A stretch of 13,092 nucleotides of DNA from Pseudomonadota bacterium (GCA_023457475.1 JAEWLO010000135.1:1-13092), one strand, 5' to 3'. Positions 1 through 8,443 are shown, counted from the stretch's first letter. The notes: generated by a model from the letters alone, not told the origin. Numbers and translations: made by a program.

Positions 1-791
1 GTCATCGGTTCGAGCTGCTCACGGATGCGCTGGTTGAAGGAGGTTTCCTGGCGGCGCACCTGCTCGAACTGGGCGGCGTTCACCGCCGCTTCGCTGTTCG
101 GATCGGAGACGCTGAGCATGCGGCCGCTCTGGTCGACCACGGTGACGCGTTCGGCGGCGAGGTCGGGAATGCTGGCGGCCACCATGTGCACGATGGCATC
201 GATCTGGCCGCGCTCCAGCTGCTGACCACCGCGCAGTTCCAGCACGACCGAGGCGCTGGCCACGTCTCGCTGGCGGGTGAACGCGCTGGGCTTGGGGATG
301 GCCAGGTGCACGCGCGAGTCGCGCACCGGGCGCAGTGTGTTGATGGTGCGGGAGAGCTCGGTCTCCAGTGAATGCTGGTAGCGCGCGTTCTCCATGAACT
401 GGCTGACGCCAAAGCCCGGATCGCGCTCCATCAGCTCGAAACCGAGTCGGCCGCTGTCGGTCAGACCGGAACCGGCCAGCTTGAGGCGGGCGTCATGCAG
501 GTTCTTTTCCGGCACGGTGATGCCACCGGTGGCGGGGTCGAGTTCGAACGGAATCTGCGCGGCGCGCAGCAGGTCGGTGGCCTCAGCCGTGGCCTTCTGG
601 TCCAGCCCGGTATACAGCGGGACCATGCCTGGCTTCTGCGACCAGAAGAACACGAACAACCCCGCCGCGACGGCCACGGCGATCATCGCCATCAGGCCGA
701 GCCGACGGGTGATCTGCAGGCTTTGCAGCCGATCGAACCACTGGCCCGCCTTTTCGGCGTTCAGGGATTCCTTGGTGAGCGACAGGGCCAT
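1..791 (-). CDS. fliF: FliF, flagellar MS-ring protein (N-terminal part, cut by window edge)
   Basis: FliF forms the MS ring in the inner membrane, the base on which the rod, the export gate and the C ring are built. Only the first 263 residues are present; the gene runs off the low-coordinate edge. The protein begins MALSLTKESLNAEK. A cytoplasmic lead of about 29 residues is followed by a transmembrane helix at about 31-50 (LGLMAMIAVAVAAGLFVFFW), then the periplasmic YscJ/FliF-type ring-building domains. In these I see PLYTGLDQ (58-65), the FMENARYQHSLETELSRTI segment (132-150) and RPVRDSRVHLAIPKPS (154-169), all typical of FliF. The ATG at 791 has GGATAG upstream and starts 12 bases after the fliE stop, so the two are very probably co-transcribed from the sigma-54 promoter at 1210-1225. 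Nothing visible is broken. Confidence 0.97.
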   Translation of the reverse strand, partial: MALSLTKESLNAEKAGQWFDRLQSLQITRRLGLMAMIAVAVAAGLFVFFWSQKPGMVPLYTGLDQKATAEATDLLRAAQIPFELDPATGGITVPEKNLHDARLKLAGSGLTDSGRLGFELMERDPGFGVSQFMENARYQHSLETELSRTINTLRPVRDSRVHLAIPKPSAFTRQRDVASASVVLELRGGQQLERGQIDAIVHMVAASIPDLAAERVTVVDQSGRMLSVSDPNSEAAVNAAQFEQVRRQETSFNQRIREQLEPM

Positions 792-803
792 GCGGTTCTA
801 TCC

Positions 804-1166
804 TTACAGCGGCATGTTCATCACGTCCTGGTAAGCCTGGACGAGACGGTTGCGGACTTCCACGGTGGCGCGGAAGGCGATCTGGGACTGCTGCGAGGCG
901 ACCATGACCTTGGCCAGGTCGGCCCCCGGTTCGCCAAGCTCGAAGGCCTTGGCCAATGCGCCCGACTTCTGCTGAGCCTCATTGACCCCGGCGATGGCAC
1001 CGCGCAGGGTGTCGGTGAAGCTCGGGGCCTGCACATCGCGCGGCGCGACAAGGCCCTGCAGGGCGTTGGTCTGCGGCGACTCCGCCAGCGGGTTCGAGGC
1101 GACAGCACTCGCCTGCGACTGGTAGGAGCGGATCTGCGAGAGGATGGAGGTGACGGAATGTGACAT
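804..1166 (-). CDS. fliE: FliE, MS-ring/rod junction protein
   Basis: FliE is the small protein joining the MS ring to the proximal rod. The product is 120 residues, a normal length. It begins MSHSVTSILSQIRSYQSQ and carries the family signature near the C terminus: SQQSQIAFRATVEVRN (about 92-107) followed by RLVQAYQDVMNMPL at the very end. I chose the ATG at 1166, preceded by GGAAG at a suitable distance. The frame stays open to a GTG at 1232, but that extension would begin upstream of the -24 element of the sigma-54 promoter at 1210-1225, so it cannot be translated from that transcript. It is the first gene of an operon that continues into fliF 12 bases downstream. Confidence 0.95.
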   Translation of the reverse strand: MSHSVTSILSQIRSYQSQASAVASNPLAESPQTNALQGLVAPRDVQAPSFTDTLRGAIAGVNEAQQKSGALAKAFELGEPGADLAKVMVASQQSQIAFRATVEVRNRLVQAYQDVMNMPL

Positions 1167-1209
1167 ATGGAGCTTCCGGCTGGGATCGGGGGAGTACACG
1201 GGAATACCT

Positions 1210-1225
1210 TGCAAGCCCCGTGCCG
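1210..1225 (-). promoter_or_regulatory. Sigma-54 (-24/-12) promoter of fliE-fliF
   Basis: On the minus strand the site reads CGGCACGGGGCTTGCA. It matches the sigma-54 consensus TGGCAC-N5-TTGCA at all but the first base, and the invariant GG and GC are exactly ten bases apart. The expected start point is near 1198, leaving a leader of about 30 bases before the fliE ATG at 1166. FleQ and RpoN2, encoded at 2752-6046, are the obvious activator and sigma factor; that link is inference. Confidence 0.88.
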
Positions 1226-1356
1226 AATTCACACGAGCGTTCAGATTTGTCGCGGTGGCGGGTGTCTGGCGAGATTGTGTGACGCCGTTCCTCTATGACA
1301 GCCGGTCGCAGGCGGGGTGACGGTTGGCCGGCGTCGGAAAACCGGCGCTCCGAACG

Positions 1357-1385
1357 ACGACGCCCGGGCGGGGCCCGGGCGTCGT
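1357..1385 (-). terminator. Perfect 13-bp GC-rich hairpin after the adhesin gene, probable terminator
   Basis: Positions 1357-1369 and 1373-1385 are perfect inverted repeats (13 bp) separated by three bases, about 20 bases past the adhesin stop at 1405. On the minus strand there is no T-run directly after the stem. A TTTT stretch comes only near 1337-1341, within a second, imperfect GCCGG/CCGGC dyad. It therefore fits a transcript-end hairpin better than a textbook rho-independent terminator. It separates the adhesin from the fliE promoter. Confidence 0.6.
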
Positions 1386-1404
1386 GAGGCGGAACAGACG
1401 TGCG

Positions 1405-2499
1405 TTACCAGGTGAACCCGGCCCCTGCGCCGACCGCGGACACATCGCCGGTGCGGGAGGCACCGACCGAGAGCATGAAGTGCGCGTTGAAGCGGCGTCG
1501 CAGACTGACCGCCAGCGCGTTTTCGCCCTCGGCATTGCCCATGCCCACCCCGAAGTAGTTGTCCCCCACCTCCGGCGTGCCGATGCTCTGGGCCTGCGCG
1601 ATGGCCATGGCCGCCTGTTGACCCAGGCGCTTGTCCATCCTGCGCAGCTGGTCATCGAGGTTGTCGAGCCGCTGGTCCACCCCGGAGAAACGGTCATTCA
1701 TCTCCGAACGCAGCTGGTCCAGCCCGGCCGAGGCCGCACCCGCCTGTTGGTTCAGCAGATTGAACTGCTGGTCGGTGTAGCTGTTGGCCTGCTGCAGCGA
1801 AACGTCGGTGTAGGCGTTGGCGGATTCCAGGGTCGTGGCCGCGCTCTCCTTGAGCTGGCTGACGTTCACGCCATCGGTGTCGCCTTCGCCAGCGGCCAGG
1901 TTGGTGATCCTGCGCTCTGCTCCAGCCGCACCCACCGAGACGGTATTGTCCTGGTCGGCGACCGAGCCGTAGCCGAGGGCGACAGAATTGGCAGCGCTGG
2001 AGCTCGCGTTCGCACCGAAAGCGTTGCTGTTGAGCCCGGACGCGGCGGCATTGACGCCCAGCGCCACCGTGCCGTCGCCGCTGCCAGCGGTATTGGCCCC
2101 GATCGCGATGGCACTGTTGCCGGAGGAAACCGCGCTGAAACCGATCGCGGTGGAGTCGTTGCCACTGGAGGTGGCGCTGCGCCCCAGTGCTACCGAGAAT
2201 GCCCCGGCCGACGCGCTCAGTGCACCGACGGTGGTGGAGTTGCCGCCGCTGGCGGACGCATCGGCACCGATGGCCGTCGCGACATCACCCGAGGCCGTGG
2301 CTCCATTGCCGCAGGCAAACGCGCTGCCGCCGGTGGCGGTGGGTGCGGTGCCAGCCGAGACGGTACAGGCCGACTGCGCGAGCGCCGAGGGTGCGCCGGC
2401 GATCAGGCCGGCCGCGAGGACGAAGCGAAGGGGGAAACACGGAGTGGCAACGAAACGCGCAACGTGGCGCAGGGTGAGGTCATGCCTGGAACGTGCCAT
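1405..2499 (-). CDS. Small trimeric autotransporter adhesin (YadA-like, type Vc secretion)
   Basis: Predicted outer-membrane trimeric adhesin of 364 residues. In order: a basic n-region of about 25 residues, a hydrophobic core (FVLAAGLIAGAP, 26-37) and a likely signal-peptidase site after ALA (41); two cysteines at 45 and 63; a head at about 57-190 built of repeats of roughly 14 residues of the type AIGxxAxASGxNS/ALGxxA, as in YadA/Hep_Hag heads; a neck motif ERRITNLAAGEGDTDGVNVS (195-214); a coiled-coil stalk (about 215-295) rich in Q, L and D; and a short C-terminal anchor (about 296-364) ending in GFTW, the usual terminal aromatic of an outer-membrane strand. At 364 residues it is compact for the family. 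I chose the ATG at 2499, with GGAG nine bases upstream, over an in-frame GTG at 2523. It is a separate cistron between fleQ and fliE, with a hairpin after it. Which surface it binds cannot be told from sequence. Confidence 0.88.
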   Translation of the reverse strand: MARSRHDLTLRHVARFVATPCFPLRFVLAAGLIAGAPSALAQSACTVSAGTAPTATGGSAFACGNGATASGDVATAIGADASASGGNSTTVGALSASAGAFSVALGRSATSSGNDSTAIGFSAVSSGNSAIAIGANTAGSGDGTVALGVNAAASGLNSNAFGANASSSAANSVALGYGSVADQDNTVSVGAAGAERRITNLAAGEGDTDGVNVSQLKESAATTLESANAYTDVSLQQANSYTDQQFNLLNQQAGAASAGLDQLRSEMNDRFSGVDQRLDNLDDQLRRMDKRLGQQAAMAIAQAQSIGTPEVGDNYFGVGMGNAEGENALAVSLRRRFNAHFMLSVGASRTGDVSAVGAGAGFTW

Positions 2500-2716
2500 G
2501 GTCGAGGTCTCCACGTGCAGCACGTACCGGCCCGTGCGTAGGAGGCCGGCATGCCGCGAGAATCCCCCGATTCCCTGCAGGTCGGGGAGAGGCGGAGTCG
2601 CCTTGCCGGCTTGCAGATGGAGCGGACCCTAGTCGCTCTTGTGTCACGAAGGCGTGAAGTACGCGATGGAAAAGTGTGCGGCAAGTCGCGGATATCGATA
2701 TTGCCGAGGTTGCCTG

Positions 2717-2739
2717 GGCCGGCCAACGGCCGGCGCTAC
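2717..2739 (-). repeat. SMAG-type REP hairpin (GTAG head) after fleQ
   Basis: Read on the minus strand, the element starts GTAGC and continues into a 7-bp perfect stem, GCCGGCC-GTT-GGCCGGC (arms 2728-2734 and 2718-2724). A GTAG head followed by a GC stem-loop is the layout of the SMAG repetitive extragenic palindromes described in Stenotrophomonas maltophilia. It lies 12 bases past the fleQ stop, where such elements are thought to stabilise or end transcripts. A second copy is at 7003-7023. Confidence 0.75.
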
Positions 2740-2751
2740 CCTCGTCGGGCT

Positions 2752-4244
<1,493 letters not shown>

Positions 4245-4248
<4 letters not shown>

Positions 4249-4622
4249 GCCGGCACTCCCTTCAGCCCCTCCAGAATCGGCATGACCTCCTGGATGTAGG
4301 ACAGCTTGCTGACGAAGTTGTCCGCGCCCGCGCGCAGGGCATGCTCGCGGTGTTCGGCGTCATCGAAATGACTGGCGATGACGATGTAGGGGGCATCATC
4401 CTGCGACTTGATCAGCCGGGTGGCCTGCAGCCCGCCCATCTCCGGCATGGCCAGGTCCATGAGCACCACCTGGGGGCGCAGCGTTTCGGAACGCTCGATG
4501 GCTTCCAGGCCATTGCCGGCGCTGCCGATGACGTCCAGCCACTCGACCTTGCGGAAGTGGCGCATCGCGGCGTTGATGAATCCTTCGTGGTCGTCGACCA
4601 GCAGGACGGTGAGCTTGTTCAT
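4245..4622 (-). CDS. Single-domain response regulator (receiver only) in the rpoN2-fleQ operon
   Basis: A 125-residue protein that is a complete receiver domain and nothing else. The acidic pair D10-D11, the phospho-acceptor D56 (VLMDLAMP), the switch residue S84 (VIASH) and the invariant lysine K106 (FVSKL) are all present, so it should be phosphorylatable. The sequence resembles NarL/FixJ receivers without the DNA-binding domain. It starts 14 bases after the rpoN2 stop; its ribosome site AAGGAAG overlaps that TGA. It ends in a 4-bp overlap with fleQ. No histidine kinase is encoded in the window. The position suggests that it feeds a phospho-signal to FleQ, which has lost its own phospho-site, but that is inference; a CheY-like role elsewhere is equally possible. 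Confidence 0.9.
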
Positions 4623-4636
4623 GTCGTGTACTTCCT

Positions 4637-6046
4637 TCAGCCCACCCGGGCCAATTGCGGGGACCGGGCAGTGGCCCGGCGGCGTTCACGGGCCGGGGCG
4701 ATGTCCAGTTGTTCGCGGTATTTTGCAACGGTACGCCGGGCAATATTGACACCTTGACGTGACAGAAGTCCCGCAATGGCTTCATCGGCCAGCGGACGGC
4801 CCGCCGGTTCAGCTTCGATCAGGCGGCGCACCATGGCTTTCACGGCCTGGCCGGAGACACTGGCTCCTTCCAGGCGCACGGCGAAGAAGTGCTTCAGCTC
4901 GAGCGTGCCGCGAGGGGTCTGCAGGTACTTGCCGGTCGTGATGCGCGAAACGGTGGACTCGTGCATGCCGATGGCATCGGCCACTTCCTTCAGGGTCAGC
5001 GGGGCCATGGCCTCCTCGCCGCGGGTCAGGAAGCCGGCCTGGCGCTCGATGATCACCGCCGTGGTGCGCAGCAGGGTGTCGTAGCGCATGGACAGGCCGC
5101 GGGTCAGCCAGCGGGCCTCCTGCAGCATGTCGCGGAGCGGCTGGGCGCTGTCACCGGCGTCGGCCAGCGCGGCCTCATAGCGGGGGTTCACGCTGAGACG
5201 GCGGCTGGTGGCCGGATTCAGGGCAACCCGCCACTGACCATCGGCGTGCCAGGCGATGACGTCCGGGATGACCGCACCGTTGCTGTCCGGCAGCAGGCTC
5301 TCGCCGGGGCGAGGTTGCAGCGACAGGATCAGGCGGACCGCCTCGTGGATGTCGGCCACCTCGGCATCGAGCTGGCGGGCGAGGGCGGAATAGTCGTGGG
5401 CGGCGAGCAGCGCCAGACCCTCGTCAAGCACCTGGTGGGCAAGGTGGCGGGCCGGCACGCGCCCGTGCAGCGCGCGCAGCTGTGCGGACAGGCATTCGTG
5501 CAGGTCGCGGGCGGCCAGGCCGGCCGGGTCGCCGTGCAGGATCTGCTGGCGGACCGTTTCAACGCCCGCGGTGTCGATGTCGAAGCGGGCGCTGGCCAGC
5601 AACTGAAGCTGTTCCAGCGGTGCGGTCAGGTAACCGGCATCGTCGCAGTGTTCCAGCCAGAAGCCGGCAACGGCGAGCGCGCGGTCGTCCAGCTCCAGCG
5701 CAAGCCGCTGCAGGGCCCGCAGCTGCGGATCGCTGGATTCGTCGGCCGCGATGCGCTGCATGCGGTCGTCTTCGCCATCATTCCAGCTGGCCCCGGAAAC
5801 CTCCCACATCCCCGATTCCGGCAGTTCGTCGAAGGCCGCCACTTCCACACCGGTAGTATCGACCGCCGTGTCGACCGGGGTCTGTTCCGGCGCTTCCTCC
5901 AGTTCCAGCAGCGGATTGGTTTCCAGCGCGCGGCGGATTTCCAGCTCCAGCTGCATGCCATCCAGCTGCAGCAGCCGGATCGACTGCAGCAGTTGCGGGG
6001 TGAGGTGGAGTTGCTGACCCAGCTGGGTCGACAGTGTCGGCTTCAT
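4637..6046 (-). CDS. rpoN2: RNA polymerase sigma-54 factor, flagellar paralogue RpoN2
   Basis: Sigma-54 factor of 469 residues, close to the usual 470-480. Region I, the Gln/Leu-rich activator-responsive segment, is intact (TQLGQQLHLTPQLLQSIRLLQL, 7-28; then LETNPLLELEE, 41-51). An acidic spacer follows (52-106), then the core-binding region, the helix-turn-helix LTLKEVADAIGMHESTVSR (350-368) with GKYLQTPRG (372-380), and the RpoN box ARRTVAKYRE (436-445) that reads the -24 element. I chose the ATG at 6046, preceded by GGGGA, because the protein then begins MKPTLSTQLGQQL like other RpoN proteins; the frame stays open upstream to about 6370 without homology. It is the first gene of rpoN2-receiver-fleQ. 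Xanthomonads carry two rpoN genes, and the copy next to fleQ is the flagellar one; the other would lie outside this window. Confidence 0.94.
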   Translation of the reverse strand: MKPTLSTQLGQQLHLTPQLLQSIRLLQLDGMQLELEIRRALETNPLLELEEAPEQTPVDTAVDTTGVEVAAFDELPESGMWEVSGASWNDGEDDRMQRIAADESSDPQLRALQRLALELDDRALAVAGFWLEHCDDAGYLTAPLEQLQLLASARFDIDTAGVETVRQQILHGDPAGLAARDLHECLSAQLRALHGRVPARHLAHQVLDEGLALLAAHDYSALARQLDAEVADIHEAVRLILSLQPRPGESLLPDSNGAVIPDVIAWHADGQWRVALNPATSRRLSVNPRYEAALADAGDSAQPLRDMLQEARWLTRGLSMRYDTLLRTTAVIIERQAGFLTRGEEAMAPLTLKEVADAIGMHESTVSRITTGKYLQTPRGTLELKHFFAVRLEGASVSGQAVKAMVRRLIEAEPAGRPLADEAIAGLLSRQGVNIARRTVAKYREQLDIAPARERRRATARSPQLARVG

Positions 6047-6242
6047 CGGAGTGTCCCCATCACGCCGAGTCCCCGGCGCGTTGTGGAACACATCTTGCTT
6101 GTCCCGCGTCAGGGGTGAAATCAGGGGGTTCCTGAGTGCTGTCGTTCTGGCCCTGACGGTGTGTCGGGAAAATCCTGACGTCGAATCGATATTTTGACGC
6201 GGAAGGGCTCCAGGGCCTTGATGCTGCGCGGCTTGGGGGCTC

Positions 6243-6285
6243 AAAAACCCGACAGGCCAACGCGGGAAATACCGCGCGTGTCGGG
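6243..6285 (-). terminator. Rho-independent terminator after fsnR
   Basis: On the minus strand an outer 7-bp stem CCCGACA/TGTCGGG (6279-6285 with 6248-6254) encloses an inner stem CGCGG/CCGCG (6272-6276 with 6261-6265) and is followed at once by TTTTT (6247-6243). It closes the response-regulator gene ending at 6310 and separates it from rpoN2. The rest of the gap (6047-6242) must contain the rpoN2 promoter; I see no convincing sigma-54, sigma-28 or sigma-70 match there. Confidence 0.88.
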
Positions 6286-6309
6286 GAACCGACGCAGGAA
6301 GGGGCCGTA

Positions 6310-6942
6310 TCAGCCCAGCTCGTGCTGGTGGCGGGCGGCCAGCAGCAGCAGGTCGTTGGCGCGCCGGCACCCCAGCGACTCCATCATGCGCGCGCGGTGG
6401 GTTTCAACCGTCTTCACGCTGATGCCCAGGTCCGCGGCGATCTCCTTGTTGCTTTCGCCCTTGCCGATCTGGCGCAGGATTTCGCGCTGGCGGGGCGACA
6501 GCGCCGCGATGCCGACCGGCTTTTCGCGGCCCAGCATCGGGGCCAGCATCTTGGCCGAGATCTGCGGACTGAGGAACACCTGGCCAGCGTGCGCGGCGCG
6601 CAGGGCGAGTTCCAGTTCCTGCGGCGCGGCGTCCTTGACCACGAAGCCAACCGCGCCGCGATCGAGCGCATCGCGGACATGCACCGCGTCGTCATGCATG
6701 GTCATCATCACGATCCGGGTGCCCGGGGCGCGGATCAGAATATCGCTCAGTGCTTCCAGGCCGTTGCGGCCGGGCAGCGAGAGGTCCATCAGCACCACGT
6801 CCGGCGCATGCTGGATGGCCAGCTGGAGGGCCTGTTCGGCATTGCTGGCTTCGGCGACCACGGCCACATCGGCGAAGGTCTGCAGCAGGCGGCTGAGACC
6901 AGCGCGGACCAGGGTGTGATCGTCGACGATGAGAACGCGCAC
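6310..6942 (-). CDS. fsnR: FsnR-like response regulator (receiver plus LuxR-type helix-turn-helix)
   Basis: A 210-residue NarL/FixJ-family transcription regulator. The receiver domain (1-118) has D7-D8, phospho-acceptor D53 (VVLMDLSLP), T81 and K103. The LuxR-type DNA-binding domain (147-205) has LSPRQREILRQIGKGESNKE and the recognition-helix segment ISVKTVETHRARMM (174-187). The start is a GTG at 6942; no better in-frame start lies near, and the ribosome site is weak. Gene order and domain type match FsnR, the orphan regulator of S. maltophilia reported to control flagellar operons, so I use that symbol; the match rests on recall of the locus, not on a search. It is transcribed alone, with a terminator after it, and a 5-bp dyad lies just upstream of the start (6965-6985). 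No partner kinase is nearby. Confidence 0.88.
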   Translation of the reverse strand: MRVLIVDDHTLVRAGLSRLLQTFADVAVVAEASNAEQALQLAIQHAPDVVLMDLSLPGRNGLEALSDILIRAPGTRIVMMTMHDDAVHVRDALDRGAVGFVVKDAAPQELELALRAAHAGQVFLSPQISAKMLAPMLGREKPVGIAALSPRQREILRQIGKGESNKEIAADLGISVKTVETHRARMMESLGCRRANDLLLLAARHQHELG

Positions 6943-6964
6943 GGAAGGGTGTGAGGACCTGTAA

Positions 6965-6985
6965 GGTTAGTCGTTCACATTAACC
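6965..6985. promoter_or_regulatory. Dyad upstream of fsnR, possible operator
   Basis: GGTTA (6965-6969) and TAACC (6981-6985) form a perfect 5-bp inverted repeat with an 11-base spacer, 23 bases upstream of the GTG start. It lies in the relatively AT-rich part of the short gap between fsnR and the PilZ gene, where the fsnR promoter must be. It could be an operator, for example for autoregulation, but arms of this length can arise by chance. Confidence 0.3.
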
Positions 6986-7002
6986 GACAGCGGGCGCGCA
7001 GG

Positions 7003-7023
7003 GTAGCCCCGGCCGTTGGCCGG
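7003..7023 (+). repeat. SMAG-type REP hairpin (GTAG head) after the PilZ gene
   Basis: On the plus strand the element begins GTAG (7003-7006), followed after two bases by the stem CCGGCC (7009-7014), the loop GTT and GGCCGG (7018-7023). The core CGGCCGTTGGCCGG is identical to that of the element at 2717-2739, but the orientation relative to the upstream gene is reversed. It abuts the PilZ stop codon (7027-7025), so it should form part of the 3' end of the fliD-fliS-fliT-PilZ transcript. Confidence 0.7.
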
Positions 7024-7024
7024 A

Positions 7025-7606
7025 TCACCGCTGCCGACGACTTTCCGCCACCTGCCGCCGGTGCAGTCTGAACAGATGACGCTCCAGCGCCATTTCCAGC
7101 GCGTCGCCCATCGGCTCGAATTGCAGCCAGAGGAAGCAGCCGCCACTGCCGTCAGCGGCCTCGGCCAGCACCGACACGGGCAGGTCGATATGGTCGGGCA
7201 GCCAGTCGCTGGGCTGCAGACGGATGATGCCGAGGCTGCCGGGCGCGGCCGCGGAGCGGCCACCCAGCTCCAGGCGAATGCCCCGGCGCGACCAGCGCAA
7301 CGGACGCAGTGGCAGGTCTTCCGTGGTCTGCCGGACCAGGCGCCCCAGCAGCACCATCACCAGGTCCAGCTTGGCTTCCACACGTTGCAGATGCTGGCTG
7401 GGCTCGCCACGTTCATCGTGGCCGTCGTCGCCCCGCGCATCTTCCACCAGCGCGATGCTCCGCAGCAGGGTCTCGGCGGTACCGGGTCGAACCGCCGCAC
7501 TGCCGAGGCGGAACTCGGCCGGCAGGGCGACGTCGCAGCTCAGCGTCTCATCGAACAGGGCGCTTTCGGCCGGGTGGAGGATTTCGCTGGCGTGCGGGTC
7601 GGTCAT
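7025..7606 (-). CDS. Atypical PilZ-domain protein (tPilZ-like)
   Basis: A 193-residue cytoplasmic protein with no signal peptide or membrane segment. I read it as a degenerate PilZ domain with a long amphipathic helix inserted before the core: SQHLQRVEAKLDLVMVLLGR (70-89) has heptad-like spacing, and RPLRWSRRGIRLEL (101-114) sits where PilZ proteins have [D/N]xSxxG. Here S106 and G109 are kept but the acidic/Asn position is R104, and no clear RxxxR precedes it. This resembles the tetrameric, non-canonical PilZ proteins known from Xanthomonas (tPilZ), which lack the c-di-GMP ligands. The start ATG at 7606 overlaps the FliT-like stop by 4 bp (ATGA); an out-of-frame-looking extension to 7963 is rejected. 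Its place at the end of the fliD operon suggests a role in flagellar function. The family assignment is moderately sure, the role unknown. Confidence 0.7.
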   Translation of the reverse strand: MTDPHASEILHPAESALFDETLSCDVALPAEFRLGSAAVRPGTAETLLRSIALVEDARGDDGHDERGEPSQHLQRVEAKLDLVMVLLGRLVRQTTEDLPLRPLRWSRRGIRLELGGRSAAAPGSLGIIRLQPSDWLPDHIDLPVSVLAEAADGSGGCFLWLQFEPMGDALEMALERHLFRLHRRQVAESRRQR

Positions 7607-7917
7607 GCCAGGGATTCTGCCCGCAGGTAGGCGAGGGACGCGCGAACGGCGCGTCGATCCGTGGTGAGGTGGTTGCCGGCCTCGTCGCGGCGGGCCGCCA
7701 TGCGGATGCTCAGCTGCTGCTGACGGGCGATCAGGCCGCGCAGGGCACCGGCGTCGATCCGGGCATCGTCCTGCTCCAGGCTGGCGCGCACCTGTGTGTC
7801 GTAGGCGTCCATCAGCTGGAGGGTCAGGTCGTGGTCCTCGCCCTCCACTGCGGCGGACAGCTGGTCCAGTGCGGCGTGCAGCGACTGGACCGGATCGAAG
7901 GTGTGCGCGGTGTCCAT
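7603..7917 (-). CDS. FliT-like export chaperone (by position; small helical protein)
   Basis: A 104-residue, probably all-helical acidic protein, MDTAHTFDPVQSLHAALDQL to RASLAYLRAESLA. It lies directly after fliS, the usual place of fliT, whose product in other bacteria is the export chaperone of the FliD cap protein. I see no decisive FliT motif, so the name is by position, size and composition. The start ATG (7917) shares one base with the fliS stop (TGATG), and the stop overlaps the PilZ start by 4 bp, so the three genes are almost certainly translated in a coupled way. An alternative reading is a Xanthomonadaceae-specific hypothetical flagellar protein. Confidence 0.6.
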   Translation of the reverse strand: MDTAHTFDPVQSLHAALDQLSAAVEGEDHDLTLQLMDAYDTQVRASLEQDDARIDAGALRGLIARQQQLSIRMAARRDEAGNHLTTDRRAVRASLAYLRAESLA

Positions 7918-8333
7918 CAGGCCCCCACGGCGGCGCTGGGGCGCTGGTCGTGCGGGATGGCATTCCAGGCGGCGTCGATCTCGCCGATCAGCTGCGCCGA
8001 TTCCTGCAGCGCGGCGGCGTCGTTGTGAAGGTTGGCCTCGGTCAAGCGCTGCAGCACGTATTCGTACAGCGCTGACAGGTTTCCGGCCACCTCGCCGCCC
8101 GCTTCGTGGTCGAGCGAGCCGTTGAGGTGGCCGACGATGGCACAGGCCTCGCCGATCGCCTTGCCCTTGCGGGCCTGGTCGTTGCGCTCAAGGCAGGCCT
8201 CTGCAAGGCGGATGCGCTCGCAGGCACCGGCCAGCAGCAGGGCCACCAGTTTGTGGGGATCTGCGTCGGTGACGGCGGTTGACACGCCCACCTTGCGGTA
8301 TTGCTCTGCGTACTGACGGCTGGAACCGTACAT
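7917..8333 (-). CDS. fliS: FliS, flagellin export chaperone
   Basis: FliS binds the disordered C terminus of flagellin in the cytoplasm and delivers it to the export gate. The product is 138 residues and shows the family features: MYGSSRQYAEQYRKV at the start, ADPHKLVALLLAGACERIRLA (24-44) and the helical stretch NLSALYEYVLQRLTEAN (85-101). The ATG at 8333 has a strong AGGAG ribosome site nine bases upstream. A sigma-28 promoter sits about 110 bases upstream (8444-8472), so the gene can be made with the late class as well as by read-through from fliD. It overlaps the FliT-like gene by one base. Confidence 0.95.
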   Translation of the reverse strand: MYGSSRQYAEQYRKVGVSTAVTDADPHKLVALLLAGACERIRLAEACLERNDQARKGKAIGEACAIVGHLNGSLDHEAGGEVAGNLSALYEYVLQRLTEANLHNDAAALQESAQLIGEIDAAWNAIPHDQRPSAAVGA

Positions 8334-8443
8334 GTAAAACTTCTCCTCTCGTCCGGGGATCCGCCGTGTCAGGCGGCCCTGGTGACCCGGGGCGCTGCCC
8401 GGTCAGCCCCACGACGCGGATGCGGCAGTGGGTGTTGCCCTCG

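Noticed and set aside
1324..2541. Long plus-strand open frame (405 codons) opposite the adhesin gene
   Set aside because: Its translation is low-complexity Gly/Arg-rich with no family features, while the minus strand encodes a complete adhesin with signal peptide, neck and anchor. High GC content keeps the opposite frame open.
2679..2706. CGGCAA-N16-TTGCCG inverted repeat and ATATCGATAT palindrome upstream of the adhesin gene
   Set aside because: Short arms, nearly 200 bases from the start, and no promoter that I can place with confidence beside them; not enough to call an operator.
2500..2716. Promoter for the adhesin gene
   Set aside because: TTGCCG with TACTTC 17 bases on (minus strand) is a weak sigma-70-like pair; no sigma-54 or sigma-28 match. 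A promoter must exist but I cannot support a position.
4889..6118. Plus-strand open frame (409 codons) opposite rpoN2
   Set aside because: Shadow of the rpoN2 frame; the minus-strand protein carries region I and the RpoN box.
6047..6370. N-terminal extension of rpoN2 upstream of 6046
   Set aside because: It would cross the fsnR terminator and its stop region and has no RpoN homology; the protein from 6046 starts as RpoN proteins do.
7607..7963. N-terminal extension of the PilZ gene across the FliT-like gene
   Set aside because: The extension is Arg/Pro/Gly-rich frame noise over another gene; the ATG at 7606 forms a normal ATGA coupling.
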